DNA of 64,000 nucleotides, taken from NCBI GenBank assembly GCA_030770535.1, contig JASVEC010000007.1:620001-684000 (forward strand), written 5' to 3'. The stretch comes from Batkoa obscura (taxonomy: Eukaryota > Entomophthoromycota > Entomophthoromycetes > Entomophthorales > Batkoaceae). The translations under genes and the position numbers were made by a program. The notes beneath the pieces are model-generated. The model did no database searches and was not told where the DNA came from. It saw only the letters and a list, made by a program, of their open reading frames with translations. This document shows, piece by piece, positions 50,002 to 59,809 of the stretch (its first letter is position 1; every line of letters starts with the position of its first letter).

Positions 50002-50440
50002 TGCTGCAATTATCAAAAAGGGTACAATGTTGATTTGTGTCTTTTTTATACTTTTGTTTTTATTTTATGAATGCAATATACATTGATAACAATTTAAACA
50101 TAGCTTATGAAGATATAAAATATCAGAATAACAGCAATGATATTTTATTATTCAATAAACTAAATTAAAGATAAAGCTTTAATGATTAATCGTTTATTTG
50201 AGTTTTATCCAATTTATATGAATATTTACTATATTTAGCTGATATATACTGACTTTTTTATTTTTTATTTTGTATAAATTTAATTTCTAAGCAAAATGAT
50301 TTACAAAATAAAAGGCAGAGATAATCACAGTACATAGAATATAGGTATACGTAAATATATTAAACTTTATTAAATCTCTATACAACTCATTTTTACACTG
50401 ATTAAATATAAAATAAACAAGTTCATCTTACATAAAGCAA
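50002..50440. other. Divergent intergenic region
   Basis: 439 bp between the Arb1-like gene and the first secreted paralogue. It should hold both promoters. AT-rich; no distinct motif picked out. Confidence 0.45.
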
Positions 50441-51106
50441 ATGGTTAAACAATATACACTGTTCCTCCCTTTATTATCAAATTCCATACTATCATTAGCA
50501 TTAAATAACAATCAAAGTAAAGATCAAGATGACATATTCTTTAATCAGCCGTCATTAAATGGTCAAAAGGATCCATTTTTTAGTTCAAGTGATCAAGACC
50601 AAGACGGCCCATCTTTTACTTCTCCATCAAATAATCCAAATAATCCCTTTAGTTCCCCATTTAATAACCCAAGCAGTCCATTTCCTCCAACATTTAACAA
50701 TCCAGGAGGTCCATTTCCACCAAAATTTCAAAACCCAAATGATCCTTTTAGTAATGTGCCTAACCCATTTCCAAAAGAATATGTACCTGAAGTTAAAAAA
50801 ACAGATAATGAAAAGACAAAAGAAGGATTTAAAAAAGGAGTCAAAGTAGTGGGAGGTGCAACAAAAGGAGCACTTATTGGCTTTGTTAAAGGAGTTCCTA
50901 ATGTAATTAAAGACCCTGTTAAATTTGCTACTAAAGGCAGTGAAATTGGTAAAAAGAAAGCAGCAGCTCCTGGAAGTATTCTTGGTGGTACGGCAGGTGC
51001 GGGTATCGGGTTATTTGCTGGGGCTGGTAATGTTGTATTAGATACTGTAAAGGGATCGATTAAAGAAGCTAGTAAAGACCAAAAACCTCATATTTTCACA
51101 AGGTGA
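50441..51106 (+). CDS. Secreted glycine-zipper protein, paralogue 1
   Basis: Single exon, 221 aa; no known family recognised. A signal peptide lies at 1 to about 20 (LFLPLLSNSILSLA). A low-complexity linker of Pro/Asn/Phe repeats follows (about 60-115, SSPFNNPSSPFPPTFNNPGG style). The last about 85 residues form the domain shared with the next two genes: KGALIGFVKGVPNVIKDPVK, then SILGGTAGAGIGLFAGAGNV, ending in a charged KEASKDQ tail. The hydrophobic core is spaced by Gly every four residues (GxxxG), typical of membrane-inserting glycine zippers. It is the first of three head-to-tail genes (gap to the next 380 bp). It may be a small secreted effector-like or membrane-active protein; function unknown. 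Confidence 0.8.
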   Translation: MVKQYTLFLPLLSNSILSLALNNNQSKDQDDIFFNQPSLNGQKDPFFSSSDQDQDGPSFTSPSNNPNNPFSSPFNNPSSPFPPTFNNPGGPFPPKFQNPNDPFSNVPNPFPKEYVPEVKKTDNEKTKEGFKKGVKVVGGATKGALIGFVKGVPNVIKDPVKFATKGSEIGKKKAAAPGSILGGTAGAGIGLFAGAGNVVLDTVKGSIKEASKDQKPHIFTR

Positions 51107-51486
51107 TTTATTATCCAAAAGAATAATAAACAAAAATGCTTGTTTCAATGTTTTTGACTTTAGTTTTTGTAACTTTAGTATACATTTTTATACAATAAAT
51201 TAAGTTGGAGAAATAGAAATAGAAATTATTTATAGTTTTATGAAGCTTATGGTGATAATAACACTACTATTTTTATTTACTATTTCCATTAAGTTATAGT
51301 TTAATAGCTTATAAACTACACTCTCTATATATTTTATTTTATTTTATTAATTTAATACACTATGGTATTGAGATAAAAAACATTGTCTTAAAATAAGAGA
51401 TCGACCAGAGTAAAGCAGATCAAGTTAAATATAAAATATATAAAAAAACGAATTTATAATTTATAATTTTAGATTATCATAACATT
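51107..51486. other. Spacer within the secreted-protein cluster
   Basis: 380 bp, AT-rich, with TATATTTTATTTTATTTTAT near 51327-51346 and TATAAAATATATAAAA about 50 bp before the next ATG. It is likely the promoter of paralogue 2. No other feature recognised. Confidence 0.4.
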
Positions 51487-52074
51487 ATGCTTTTCCAACA
51501 AAGATATATTATATTTTCATTTTTATTTTTGTTATTACTTAACCCAATTTATTCGGATTTAAATTACAATCGCTTTGATAGTAAAAATAATAATAATGAT
51601 AATAGTAATACCAGTGATGATTTAACAAAGGGAATTGACACAAACCCATCAGCCTCTTCAAACTTGAATAAAAAACAAAAAAACAGTGAAATTAAACATA
51701 ATAGTCTTAAAGATCGCAGTGATGTTATACCAAATGACAATACTGATACTGATAGCACCACAGATAAAAACACAGCCAAAGAAACATTAAAAATAGTATT
51801 AAATGGGGTATCCAAACTCTCGAGTTTATCAAATACTATACTAAAATTAGCTAAAGGTGCAGGCTTAGGAATTGGTAAAAGTATACCTGATATAATCAAA
51901 GATACAGTTATTTTTGCAGTTGAGGGTGGGACCGTTGGTGCTAAAGCTTGGATCCCAGGAATTGTTCTTGGCCTTGTTGGTGGTACTGCAGTCGGTCTTG
52001 TTAAAAGTGCTTATACTGCAACTAAAAATGCTAGTAAAGAATCGGCTAAAGAAATTAAGGAAGATGAAATTTAA
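51487..52074 (+). CDS. Secreted glycine-zipper protein, paralogue 2
   Basis: Single exon, 195 aa. The signal peptide is at 1 to about 23 (YIIFSFLFLLLLNPIYS). The middle is polar and rich in Asn/Asp/Ser/Lys (about 25-100). The C-terminal domain is homologous to the neighbours: KGAGLGIGKSIPDIIKDTVI, then WIPGIVLGLVGGTAVGLVKS, ending in KNASKESAKEIKEDE. Only the C-terminal about 80 aa align with paralogues 1 and 3. The linkers differ completely in composition, so selection seems to act on the secretion signal and the terminal domain. Gap to paralogue 3 is 284 bp. Function unknown. Confidence 0.8.
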   Translation: MLFQQRYIIFSFLFLLLLNPIYSDLNYNRFDSKNNNNDNSNTSDDLTKGIDTNPSASSNLNKKQKNSEIKHNSLKDRSDVIPNDNTDTDSTTDKNTAKETLKIVLNGVSKLSSLSNTILKLAKGAGLGIGKSIPDIIKDTVIFAVEGGTVGAKAWIPGIVLGLVGGTAVGLVKSAYTATKNASKESAKEIKEDEI

Positions 52075-52358
52075 AACAAGTAGTTTTCTATTGTTATTTA
52101 AAAATAAAATACCATCTTATACTTTCTTTATTGCATTTATATATTAAAATATTTAAATGTCGGCTATTTTTTTAGTATAGCTAATAACCTCATATTTAAA
52201 GCAATAAGTTGGATATCTGAATAGCCTCAAAAATGATATTTGCTTTCAAGATGAACAATTTTATTTGCTTTTTGGACAATCCTTACTAATGGTTGCTGAT
52301 CTTTTTATAATAAGTATAAAAACAATGGCTAATCGAAAAAACTCATAATGAAAAAAAA

Positions 52359-52787
52359 ATGAACTTGATTTATTTATTAAACTTTACATTACTCTTTAAT
52401 CAATTTTTTGTCTACTGTAACACAATACCAGGACTTAACAAGCAATTGGTGATATTACAAACGGAAGAAAAGCTGAATGCATCTCCTAAAAACACTTTAA
52501 AACCATCTCCTAAGAAATCAACTTTTAAAATGGTAATGACCCATGATCTAAAGATTATAAAGAGTACTTTATATGGGTTTGCTCGAGGGGTACCCGATTT
52601 AGTTAAAAGTGTAGTGACTGATGGTATCAATGGTGCTTTTAAAGGAATTCCACTATTCGTTCCTGGTATCGTTTTAGGTTTATTAGGTGGAATTGCCTGG
52701 GGGCTAGGTAAAGGCGCAATTAAAACGATTAAAAGTACAGCCGAAGGGGCAAAGGAAGGGATGGAATTTGATGACGACCATATTTGA
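52359..52787 (+). CDS. Secreted glycine-zipper protein, paralogue 3
   Basis: Single exon, 142 aa, the shortest of the trio. The signal peptide is at 1 to about 20 (LIYLLNFTLLFNQFFVYC). The linker is short, with a repeated Ser-Pro-Lys motif (SPKNTLKPSPKKS). The shared C-terminal domain reads YGFARGVPDLVKSVVTDG, then VPGIVLGLLGGIAWGLGKGA, ending in an acidic EGMEFDDDHI. Conserved across all three: G(V/I)P(D/N)-hydrophobic-hydrophobic-K, a PG(S/I)(I/V)LG(G/L)xxG turn and a final charged amphipathic helix. I chose the first ATG, directly before the hydrophobic stretch. Function unknown. Confidence 0.8.
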   Translation: MNLIYLLNFTLLFNQFFVYCNTIPGLNKQLVILQTEEKLNASPKNTLKPSPKKSTFKMVMTHDLKIIKSTLYGFARGVPDLVKSVVTDGINGAFKGIPLFVPGIVLGLLGGIAWGLGKGAIKTIKSTAEGAKEGMEFDDDHI

Positions 52788-54144
52788 TCAATAAATTATA
52801 GTTCCTGTTATTTTTGTTGTTCAAGATTTTTTATTTTTTATTTAATTATGAGTCTATTTTCTATACATAAGAACATGCTTTTATTTATGAATCTTATTAT
52901 CCATTTTCATACTTAATGGTACTTAAAAATTGAGTAATGAAATGATCCCAAAAATGACAATCACATACAGATGCACCGACTCCATTGCGACATGTTTTGT
53001 GGTAATTTTTAGAGCCAGTTAATAGTTTATTTGGTAGTTTTAAAGCTTAATTATTAAATTTTATTTTTAAACAAACAATTAATTAATTAGAATAAAGTTG
53101 CAGCAGCTGCAGACGTTTTTTTCTACACATGATAGTATTTTTTAGAGCAAATAATTTAAAGCAACATTCAAAAGAGCTAGTTGTTTAATTACAAGTTTAT
53201 GATATAACTGTATTGAAAATAGGGAATAGTATTAAGTATAACTTTAAAAGAATCATCTAGAAGTGTAACCAAATAATGATAAGTATTTAAATTTTCTTGT
53301 AGTGTAGGTTATTAAAAATAAATCTCCCTATTAACACAAATTTAAAAGGTGATAAGTATGCTAGCCATTTTAATTTATTATTATCAATGAATTTGAAAAG
53401 AGTGTTTTACAACTTCAAACTAAATTTATATGGCAAAGAGATTAAATCTCACGAAAAATACTCAAAGTAACGAGATAAACTAACTTTAATAGCTCTGATA
53501 AAGTTTATTATTGTTTTAGTTCAAGTTATTATCTATTTAAACTAATAAATAACCAAGTAATGCTAAACAATAACCGGTACAATATTAGTGATAATAAACT
53601 TTTAAAGGAGTTTGGTTATTCTTTATTTCCCAAATAAGAACATTTACTAGCTCATTTCTTAAATTTATTACTAAATTTTGTAAACTATAAAAAACTAAAT
53701 CAAATTAAAGATAAACTAATAAAGTTATGAATTATTAGGCGGCTATAAGGATCAAATAAATTACGATTATAATTACAATACATAGAAGGATTTAACGTTT
53801 TAATTATAATGTTTGACCACAAATAACTTATTAATTTAAAAAAACGCTTTGTTTTACAACCTTAGGATAAAATATTAAAGTATAAAACAAAAAATGACTT
53901 GAATGGGGTAAAAGAGGAGTTGGGTGGAAGTAGTCAAAAGCCTATAACCCTTGAAAATAAAAGAAATTCATTGGATTGAATCATTACAATAAAAATCCGA
54001 ATTTAAGAATGGGGCAAAGGAAAAAGAAAGAAACGTGAAAGAAAGGAAAGATAACAAATCAATACAAGATTAACTAAAATCCTACTCTATTATTGGTAGT
54101 TATTTTAAAAAAACAAAAGATTCAGTTAACTAAATTGATTAGCG
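52788..54144. other. Intergenic region with a family C repeat
   Basis: About 1.36 kb. The family C copy lies at 53053-53125, with similarity to the 26-kb copy extending upstream to about 52950. The rest is AT-rich with no ORF. Confidence 0.5.
53053..53125 (+). repeat. Repeat family C copy (GCAGCTG repeat)
   Basis: ATTTTTAAACAAACAATTAA, then GAATAAAGTTGCAGCAGCTGC. Collinear with the copies at 26.4 and 33.6 kb. Confidence 0.6.
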
Positions 54145-54154
54145 ATATATAAAA
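54145..54154 (+). promoter_or_regulatory. TATA-like box for the coiled-coil gene
   Basis: TATATAAAAG about 73 bp before the ATG at 54227, a usual distance for a fungal TATA element. Confidence 0.35.
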
Positions 54155-54226
54155 GCATCAACTAAACAATTAAACATAAAAATTTTATTTATTTATATTT
54201 TACTTGTTACTTAGAAAACAAAAGGT

Positions 54227-54706
54227 ATGGAAGGCGAATCTAATTTAGGGTATACAATGGCATCATCGATCGATTCCGCCTTTAACAAAACACATAAACG
54301 TAATACCTCCATCAAATCCCGTTCCAAATTATTAGACTTATTACAAACTGAAGAAGAGCAATTATATCAAGATTTTAATTATATCAATACTAATCCCTCA
54401 ATTTCACCTTCAAGTTCTTCTACTCTATTGAGTAATGAAAGCGCTGAAAATATACCCTTTGACTCCCATTTATTAAATAAGTTACATATTGACCACCATT
54501 ATTTATTACAACAGAACAAAACTTTGTCCAAAGAATTGCAGTTTGCCAAGCTTACAGCACAAGCCTTAAGAAACATATTAAACCAAAAAGAGGAGCAGTT
54601 GATGCTATTGGCACAGCAGTTGAGTAATAAGGCTTCTAATTCTGAGCTTAAAAGAGAAGGTTCCCAAAATCGAATCAAGTTACCTTTTCGCAATAGAAGT
54701 CATTAG
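54227..54706 (+). CDS. Small Ser-rich coiled-coil protein, function unknown
   Basis: Single exon, 159 aa. Residues 1-85 are Ser/Thr/Asn-rich with a basic patch (KTHKRNTSIKSRSKLLDLLQ), a plausible phospho-regulated region. Residues about 86-140 form a heptad-like coiled coil (LLNKLHIDHHYLLQQNKTLS, KELQFAKLTAQALRNILNQK). The tail is basic (KREGSQNRIKLPFRNRSH). No hydrophobic signal or membrane segment is present. The 'H-YL-QQN--L-KELQ-AKLT--ALK' type of helix recurs in uncharacterised fungal proteins as far as I recall, but I assign no name. Confidence 0.7.
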   Translation: MEGESNLGYTMASSIDSAFNKTHKRNTSIKSRSKLLDLLQTEEEQLYQDFNYINTNPSISPSSSSTLLSNESAENIPFDSHLLNKLHIDHHYLLQQNKTLSKELQFAKLTAQALRNILNQKEEQLMLLAQQLSNKASNSELKREGSQNRIKLPFRNRSH

Positions 54707-55738
54707 TTTATTTTGATCTTACTTTCTCTTCCTCTTTTTTATGATACTGGGCATCATTTTTATTAAAATATCAGACTTAATTTTTTTTAGTGTCATACGT
54801 ATCATTTATTCTTTATGTTTTTATGTTAGGAGTAAATACATTGTATCATTATTAAATTGCCATTTCTTTTTGTTGAATTAAGATTTTTTTAAATTATCTT
54901 TTAAATATTAAAAAGAATCCTGAAACTTTAATAATGTTAAACCTCAGATCACTGTTTTTCATTTAAAATGGAGGGTAGTAAGAGCTTTGATTTTAAATTA
55001 TGGTAATAAGCCACAGTATTAACTTTGAAATTAAATAAATTCTATGAAATTGTTGAAATAGAAGATGCTGAGTTATTAGGAATTCTGGTTTTAAAATAAC
55101 AGCTTTTATTAGAGGGAGAAAGGCACCAACTAGTTTTATTGTATTGTAAAAGTTCCTGTTTATTAAAAGTCAACTTATAGAAACTATAAACTTTAATTAT
55201 TAGTTTTAATATATTTTCTAGACTTTTTACTTTTTTACAAAATGAGTATGGGGTGTCCAAATTGGTTTCATTTTTTTATCCAATTTTTAAATATTTATAT
55301 AAAATTTTTGCTCAAAATTCTATAAAAATAAATTTTTCATTAAAAACTAAAAGTACCCAAACACGTTTTAAATTATCTTATTATAATTTATATTGTAAGT
55401 TAGCAGAATTTTTATTAAATTTAATACAAATTCCTGGATTAGCAAGGCTTTTACTAATATAACATATATATTAATATCAATCAAAGTTGTAGTATGTAAA
55501 TAAATGCATGTTTCTATAAAATCTCATTGAGAAATATTTATTATTGACTGCTTTATGGGTAATATTGCAGATTTGCTATCAAATAAATAAATTATTTTAA
55601 TGTCATAATTACATTAATGATATATCACCAGGTTAGTAAATAGCTGCATAGGAGGGAGTAGTTAGCCCTAAAACTATAATTAACCATCCCTATGTAATAC
55701 AAGCAATATAATAATAATTTTTATTTATTATTACAATT
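54707..55738. other. Intergenic region with a family B copy
   Basis: AT-rich. A family B terminal copy lies at 55246-55335. No gene is credible here; short ORFs on both strands overlap the repeat and are low complexity. Confidence 0.45.
55246..55335 (+). repeat. Repeat family B copy
   Basis: GTATGGGGTGTCCAAATTGG followed by TTTCATTTTTTTATCCAATTT. This shows a clear family-B left end that resembles both family A (TATGGGG) and other family B pieces. The right boundary is unclear. Confidence 0.5.
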
Positions 55739-55838
55739 ATTTGGTGATGTATTTTGTTTAAGAATTTTACTAACAAATTTTCCGCTCAAATAGTGCTTAA
55801 AAAATGGAAAAATGATAAAACCAAAAATATCCTCATTT
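55739..55838 (-). mobile_element. MITE family A, copy 8
   Basis: TTTGGTGATGTATTTTGTTTAAG at left, core CCGCTCAAATAGTGCTTAAAAAATGG, right end AAAAATATCCTCATT. Terminal repeats are slightly eroded; the element-wide frame is shifted. Confidence 0.8.
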
Positions 55839-56039
55839 GCTTTTTGATTATTTATTAACTTAGCTATTAATAATTTAAATAATATCAACATTTAATAATT
55901 GATTTCTATCATTTAGTAAACTACTTAATTGTGTAGTAAATATTAAAACTCTTAAATTTTCTGTTATTTTTGTAAGATAAGCTGGGATTAATCTTTTGAT
56001 TTCTTGATTTTCTATACTTTATAATTTTAATTGGAATTA

Positions 56040-56143
56040 TATGAGGGTGTTTTTTTGGCTTTATCACTTTTTCCATCTTTTAAGCGCTATTTAAGCGGAA
56101 AATTTGTTAGTAAAATTCTTAAACAAAAAAATACATTCCCATA
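56040..56143 (+). mobile_element. MITE family A, copy 9
   Basis: TA-flanked: TGAGGGTGTTTTTTTGGC at left, AAAAAATACATTCCCA at right. Core TTTAAGCGCTATTTAAGCGG. Inverted relative to copy 8, 200 bp away. Confidence 0.82.
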
Positions 56144-56537
56144 TCACTTTTTTTGATTTATCAGATACTTGATAACGATATAGTTTTTGTTATGTTTAAT
56201 AAAATATAAATACTTTTTAATACCTTGTATTTTTATTATTTTTATTATATCTTTATTTTTTTATTTTATTTGATGCTTTAAAACTATTTTTTCACTATAA
56301 AGGATTTTTAAAAGATTTATCAATTATATTTTATTATAATGTTTAGCAGAAAAATTAAATTTAAATTTAAATTTAAACTATTATTTATTTTATAAATTTC
56401 TTTAAATATAGAATATAAAAACTTTTAAAATCTTAAATAGTTTTTTATATCTGCTTATATATTAATTTTTATAAACTTTTTAAATAAAGCTTTTTAAATG
56501 TTAAATTAATTAAGCAATTTTTTCCATGTGCTAAAGT

Positions 56538-57176
56538 GTGAAAGTTGGTACTCAGTGGTAGGAGTTAAAAACAGTTCTTGCTTGATTAACTTGCCTTGAG
56601 TTGAACGGTCTTAGTTTATGTAACTAAGATAGACTTAAATGGATAGGAACGATACGTAATAAGTTACGAACTATGTAAAACAAATAGAATAGAAGATACT
56701 ACTGTAAAATCTATGTAAGATGTTGTCAGAAAGACTTAGTGGCTTTATTAATAGTACGATATCAGGGAGTAATTCAGTTAAAAAGCCTCGAGTTATCATA
56801 TTGAAGAATCTCTTTTATACTCCAATAAGTATGGATATTAAAAGGAGATAATATTGTTTGCAATATGAAGTTAGAAATTCTCGCAGCAAATCAAAATAAG
56901 GGACTCTGAATTGATTGTGTTTGAACTTGAGAACACAGTAACTTAAGTGATTGTTGTGTTATAATTAATTCGAGAGCTAATAAACCAATATTTCACAATA
57001 GCTTTTACATTAGTATCTTCCATTGTATTTATTTTATATAATTCGTAGCTTATTACGTACTATTTCTATTAAGTTAAGTCTATCTTAGTTACATAAACTA
57101 AGACCGTTCGACTCAAGGCAAGTTAATTAAGCAAGAGTAGCTTTTAACTTTGACCACTGAGTATCAACTTTCACAT
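56538..57176. mobile_element. Foldback-type DNA element with about 170-190 bp inverted repeats
   Basis: The left arm (56538-56715) begins GTGTGAAAGTTGGTACTCAG, and the right arm (57000-57176) is its inverted counterpart ending CTGAGTATCAACTTTCACAT. Within the arms CCTTGAGT[TC]GAACGGTCTTA and GTTTATGTAACTAAGATAGAC are conserved. The central about 285 bp (56716-56999) has no ORF worth naming. The arms still differ at many positions, so this is not a recent insertion. No clear target duplication was found. It is non-autonomous. A second partial copy starts the window. Confidence 0.75.
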
Positions 57177-57267
57177 TTATTAAACATTTAATAAAAACAA
57201 AATAATAAAAATAAGTCTTTTAAGTTAAATTTTTTTATTCAATTTTAAGCTTTTTAAATTTAAATTA

Positions 57268-57302
57268 ATTTTTAAATAAATTCTGAAACCAATTTAGACA
57301 TC
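57268..57302 (-). repeat. Repeat family B terminal fragment
   Basis: CTGAAACCAATTTAGACATC then TCCATATA. This is the reverse complement of a family B left end (compare 55246-55275). Confidence 0.4.
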
Positions 57303-57535
57303 TCCATATAATATTATTAAACACTATAAAAATAAAAACAAAAACAAATATAACTTTATAATAGCAAAAAAATATTAAAAATAATGATAAATACATAATT
57401 CTTTAAAAAAATTACTAAATAATGAAAATAATACTATATTTTAATATTGAATTAAATGTAAAATAAATTTATAAAGATATTCCTTAATGATTGTTTTAAT
57501 ATACACTTAATTAGTTTATTTGTAAGTTAAAAACA

Positions 57536-57640
57536 TATGGGGATATATTTTTTTGTTTAAGAATTTTACTGATAGCCTTTCCGCTCAAATAGCGCTTAAA
57601 AAACGGGAAAAGTGATGAAACTAAAAAAAACGCCCCCATA
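57536..57640 (-). mobile_element. MITE family A, copy 10
   Basis: TA-flanked and well preserved: TGGGGATATATTTTTTTG at left, AAAAAACGCCCCCA at right, core CCGCTCAAATAGCGCTTAAAAAACGG. The minus-strand ATG frame is fully open. Confidence 0.88.
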
Positions 57641-58464
57641 TATTGATTTAATAAATAAAGATATAAATAATCATTGAATAATGAGGAGAAAATATGTTTT
57701 ATCAGCTATTTCACTATAAATATATTTAAACTATTAAAAAAAGCTTAGAAATTGTCTATCAAGTAAACTCTATATAGTTCTATATACCATGCTATCAAGT
57801 ATAATTTGGCTTATTTAGTTTATGAGGAATATAAAGTTAAGGAATATTGGGACTACTAGTAAGCATTTATTATAGTAGAAGAATTTCCAGTAAAATATTT
57901 CAAGCTGAAGGATGTTATCGAGTGATTCATTTTTTCTCAAGGACAAGTTTAATAAACTCTAAACGTTCTGGGGACAGGATCAAAAATATTGAGATATGGT
58001 TTTTTTTTAAAGAATAAATGTGATTTTCATGTGCATTTGTAAGAGTATATTATATCTAAATTTTAGTCTTATATATTAAGTTAAAACTTTGGAATCAGTT
58101 ATCATTAAAGGGATGTTAAATTTTGTTTGAATCCCTTAAATTCACTAAAACTAAAGCATATCAAACTATACAATTAGAATCGTTTGTAACTTGTTGGTTA
58201 AATAAACCCAAAATATGACCCGATAACTTGGTATTGTTAAAAATATTGATTTATACTTATTTTGTATATAATAATAGTAACTCTAGTGTTGAATTCAGTA
58301 TTAGCTTAAAGATTTTTTTGAAATAAAATTTATATTATTTCATACTATTGGTTAGACTATTTAATACAAAAAACGTAAAGTTGAAAGTTTATTGTAAATA
58401 AACTATAGTAATACAAAAGCAGCCATGATAACAGGACCCATTTTAAATTGATTTAAATTGAATA
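57641..58464. other. AT-rich spacer between MITE copies
   Basis: About 820 bp with no ORF, RNA gene or recognisable repeat. Confidence 0.45.
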
Positions 58465-58566
58465 TATGGGGATGTGTTTGTGTTTAAGAATTTCACTAAC
58501 AATTTTTCCGCTCAAATAGCGCTTAAAAAATGGAAAAAACAATGAAGCTAAAAAAACACCCCCATA
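58465..58566 (-). mobile_element. MITE family A, copy 11
   Basis: TA-flanked: TGGGGATGTGTTTGTGTTTAAG at left, AAAAAAACACCCCCA at right, core CCGCTCAAATAGCGCTTAAAAAATGG. The minus-strand frame is open through the core, but the terminal ATG is one base out of frame because of a shorter T run. Confidence 0.88.
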
Positions 58567-59520
58567 TTGAATAATATAAACTTTGGAACGCTCGGTACTA
58601 TGAAAAAATCCGATAAGCCATGGTATATCAATACAGCTTATGAGGTTATATCCTTTGATACCAAACGTTACTGGCATTTTTTTTATAAATTGATATATAT
58701 TGATAGTAATATTATATTTAATAACGATAGGCGAATCAATGACGAATACCAAAATGGGGCTACTGCTCATAGCAGTCTATTCAATATGAAATTATTGCAA
58801 AAATTAACTCAATACCACATTTATTCACTTTGAAATTGTATTTTGTTAATACAAAATTATATGCATTAGGTTTTAAAAAATAGTTTCTTTATTTTTATTT
58901 TTAAATATAGAGATTGCTTTATAAGGCAAATTAGACGGTTCTTTATGGTAAATAGTTTTATGCAGTTCAAATAGAATTTAGGTAAAATAATAATTTAAAT
59001 ATCATTTTTTATCATATTTTCAAATGAAGAACCAATTGAAAGTGAAAACATTGCATGCAGCTATGATTCAGTTTTAGGGGAACAGAAAGTGATTTTGATG
59101 CATTTTATATTAAGGTAAAAAATATAAATTAGCTTCAATTTTCTGCACTAATAACCAATGAGGCTAACATTACTTACATCCCTAAAGGCATGATAAATCA
59201 TGCCAATATTAGGGAAACCACTCTTTCAGAAAAATGTAGTTTAACGACCTATTTGAACCAAGCAGAACTTCAAGAATCAACTATTAGGGCCTTGATGTTA
59301 GCTCCTTTATATCCTACAATAAACGCTATTGGTGGATTTTTTAAAACAAAGTGCCAAACTTTCTGGTAGATGTGTATCAAAGGAGCTATAATGTAAAAAC
59401 TATTTTTAACGGGAGGTGAGAATGCAACTTGTTGTTGCAGAAGAACAATTTGAATACGAATATAATCTACATAGAACCACAACCAATTCCCAGAGATCGC
59501 AGTATTTTTAAAAATTAAAA
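58567..59520 (+). pseudogene. Broken coding relic, family not recognised
   Basis: Two protein-like stretches. The first, 58567-58833, reads KKSDKPWYINTAYEVISFDT and KRYWHFFYKLIYIDSN, starting right at the edge of MITE copy 11. The second, about 59140-59370, reads NEANITYIPKGMINHANIRE, TTLSEKCSLTTYLNQAELQE and APLYPTINAIGGFF. Between and after them are stops and AT-rich filler, some with intron-like ends (GTAAAAA...TTAG at 59114-59132). Residue composition is clearly more protein-like than the spacer. It is probably a decayed host gene cut by the MITE. I cannot name the family. Confidence 0.4.
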
Positions 59521-59809
59521 TAATTTCGTATTACATCGTAAAGGCAAAAGCTATTTGGCTTCAAATTTCTTACTATGATACTAGAAGAGAGAAGAGTACA
59601 AGTCTTCCTTTTGTAAAACCACTTAATTAAATATCTTAATACTGATGCAAGACGTGAGGCCTATTCTACTGATATTGTCGTTGTTAACTAGTTAGTTCTT
59701 AAAAAGTATTAGTCTAAATATGGAAAGTGTAGAGGTAAGCAAAGTCTTTTTTTAAAGCTTGGAGCTATTTATAGATTTTATCGAAGGTTTTTGATGTATT
59801 CATACAACA

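Noticed and set aside
55253-55462. 69-codon plus-strand ORF (SKLVSFFYPIFKYLYKIF)
   Set aside because: It starts inside a family B repeat end and is composed of Phe/Tyr/Leu/Lys from low-complexity DNA.
57080-57135. tRNA-like anticodon hairpin plus B-box word in the foldback arm
   Set aside because: The T-stem does not pair and no A box or acceptor stem is present, so a tRNA or clear tRNA-SINE is not supported.
59270-59482. Minus-strand 70-codon ORF
   Set aside because: Antisense to the more protein-like plus-strand relic and without recognisable features.
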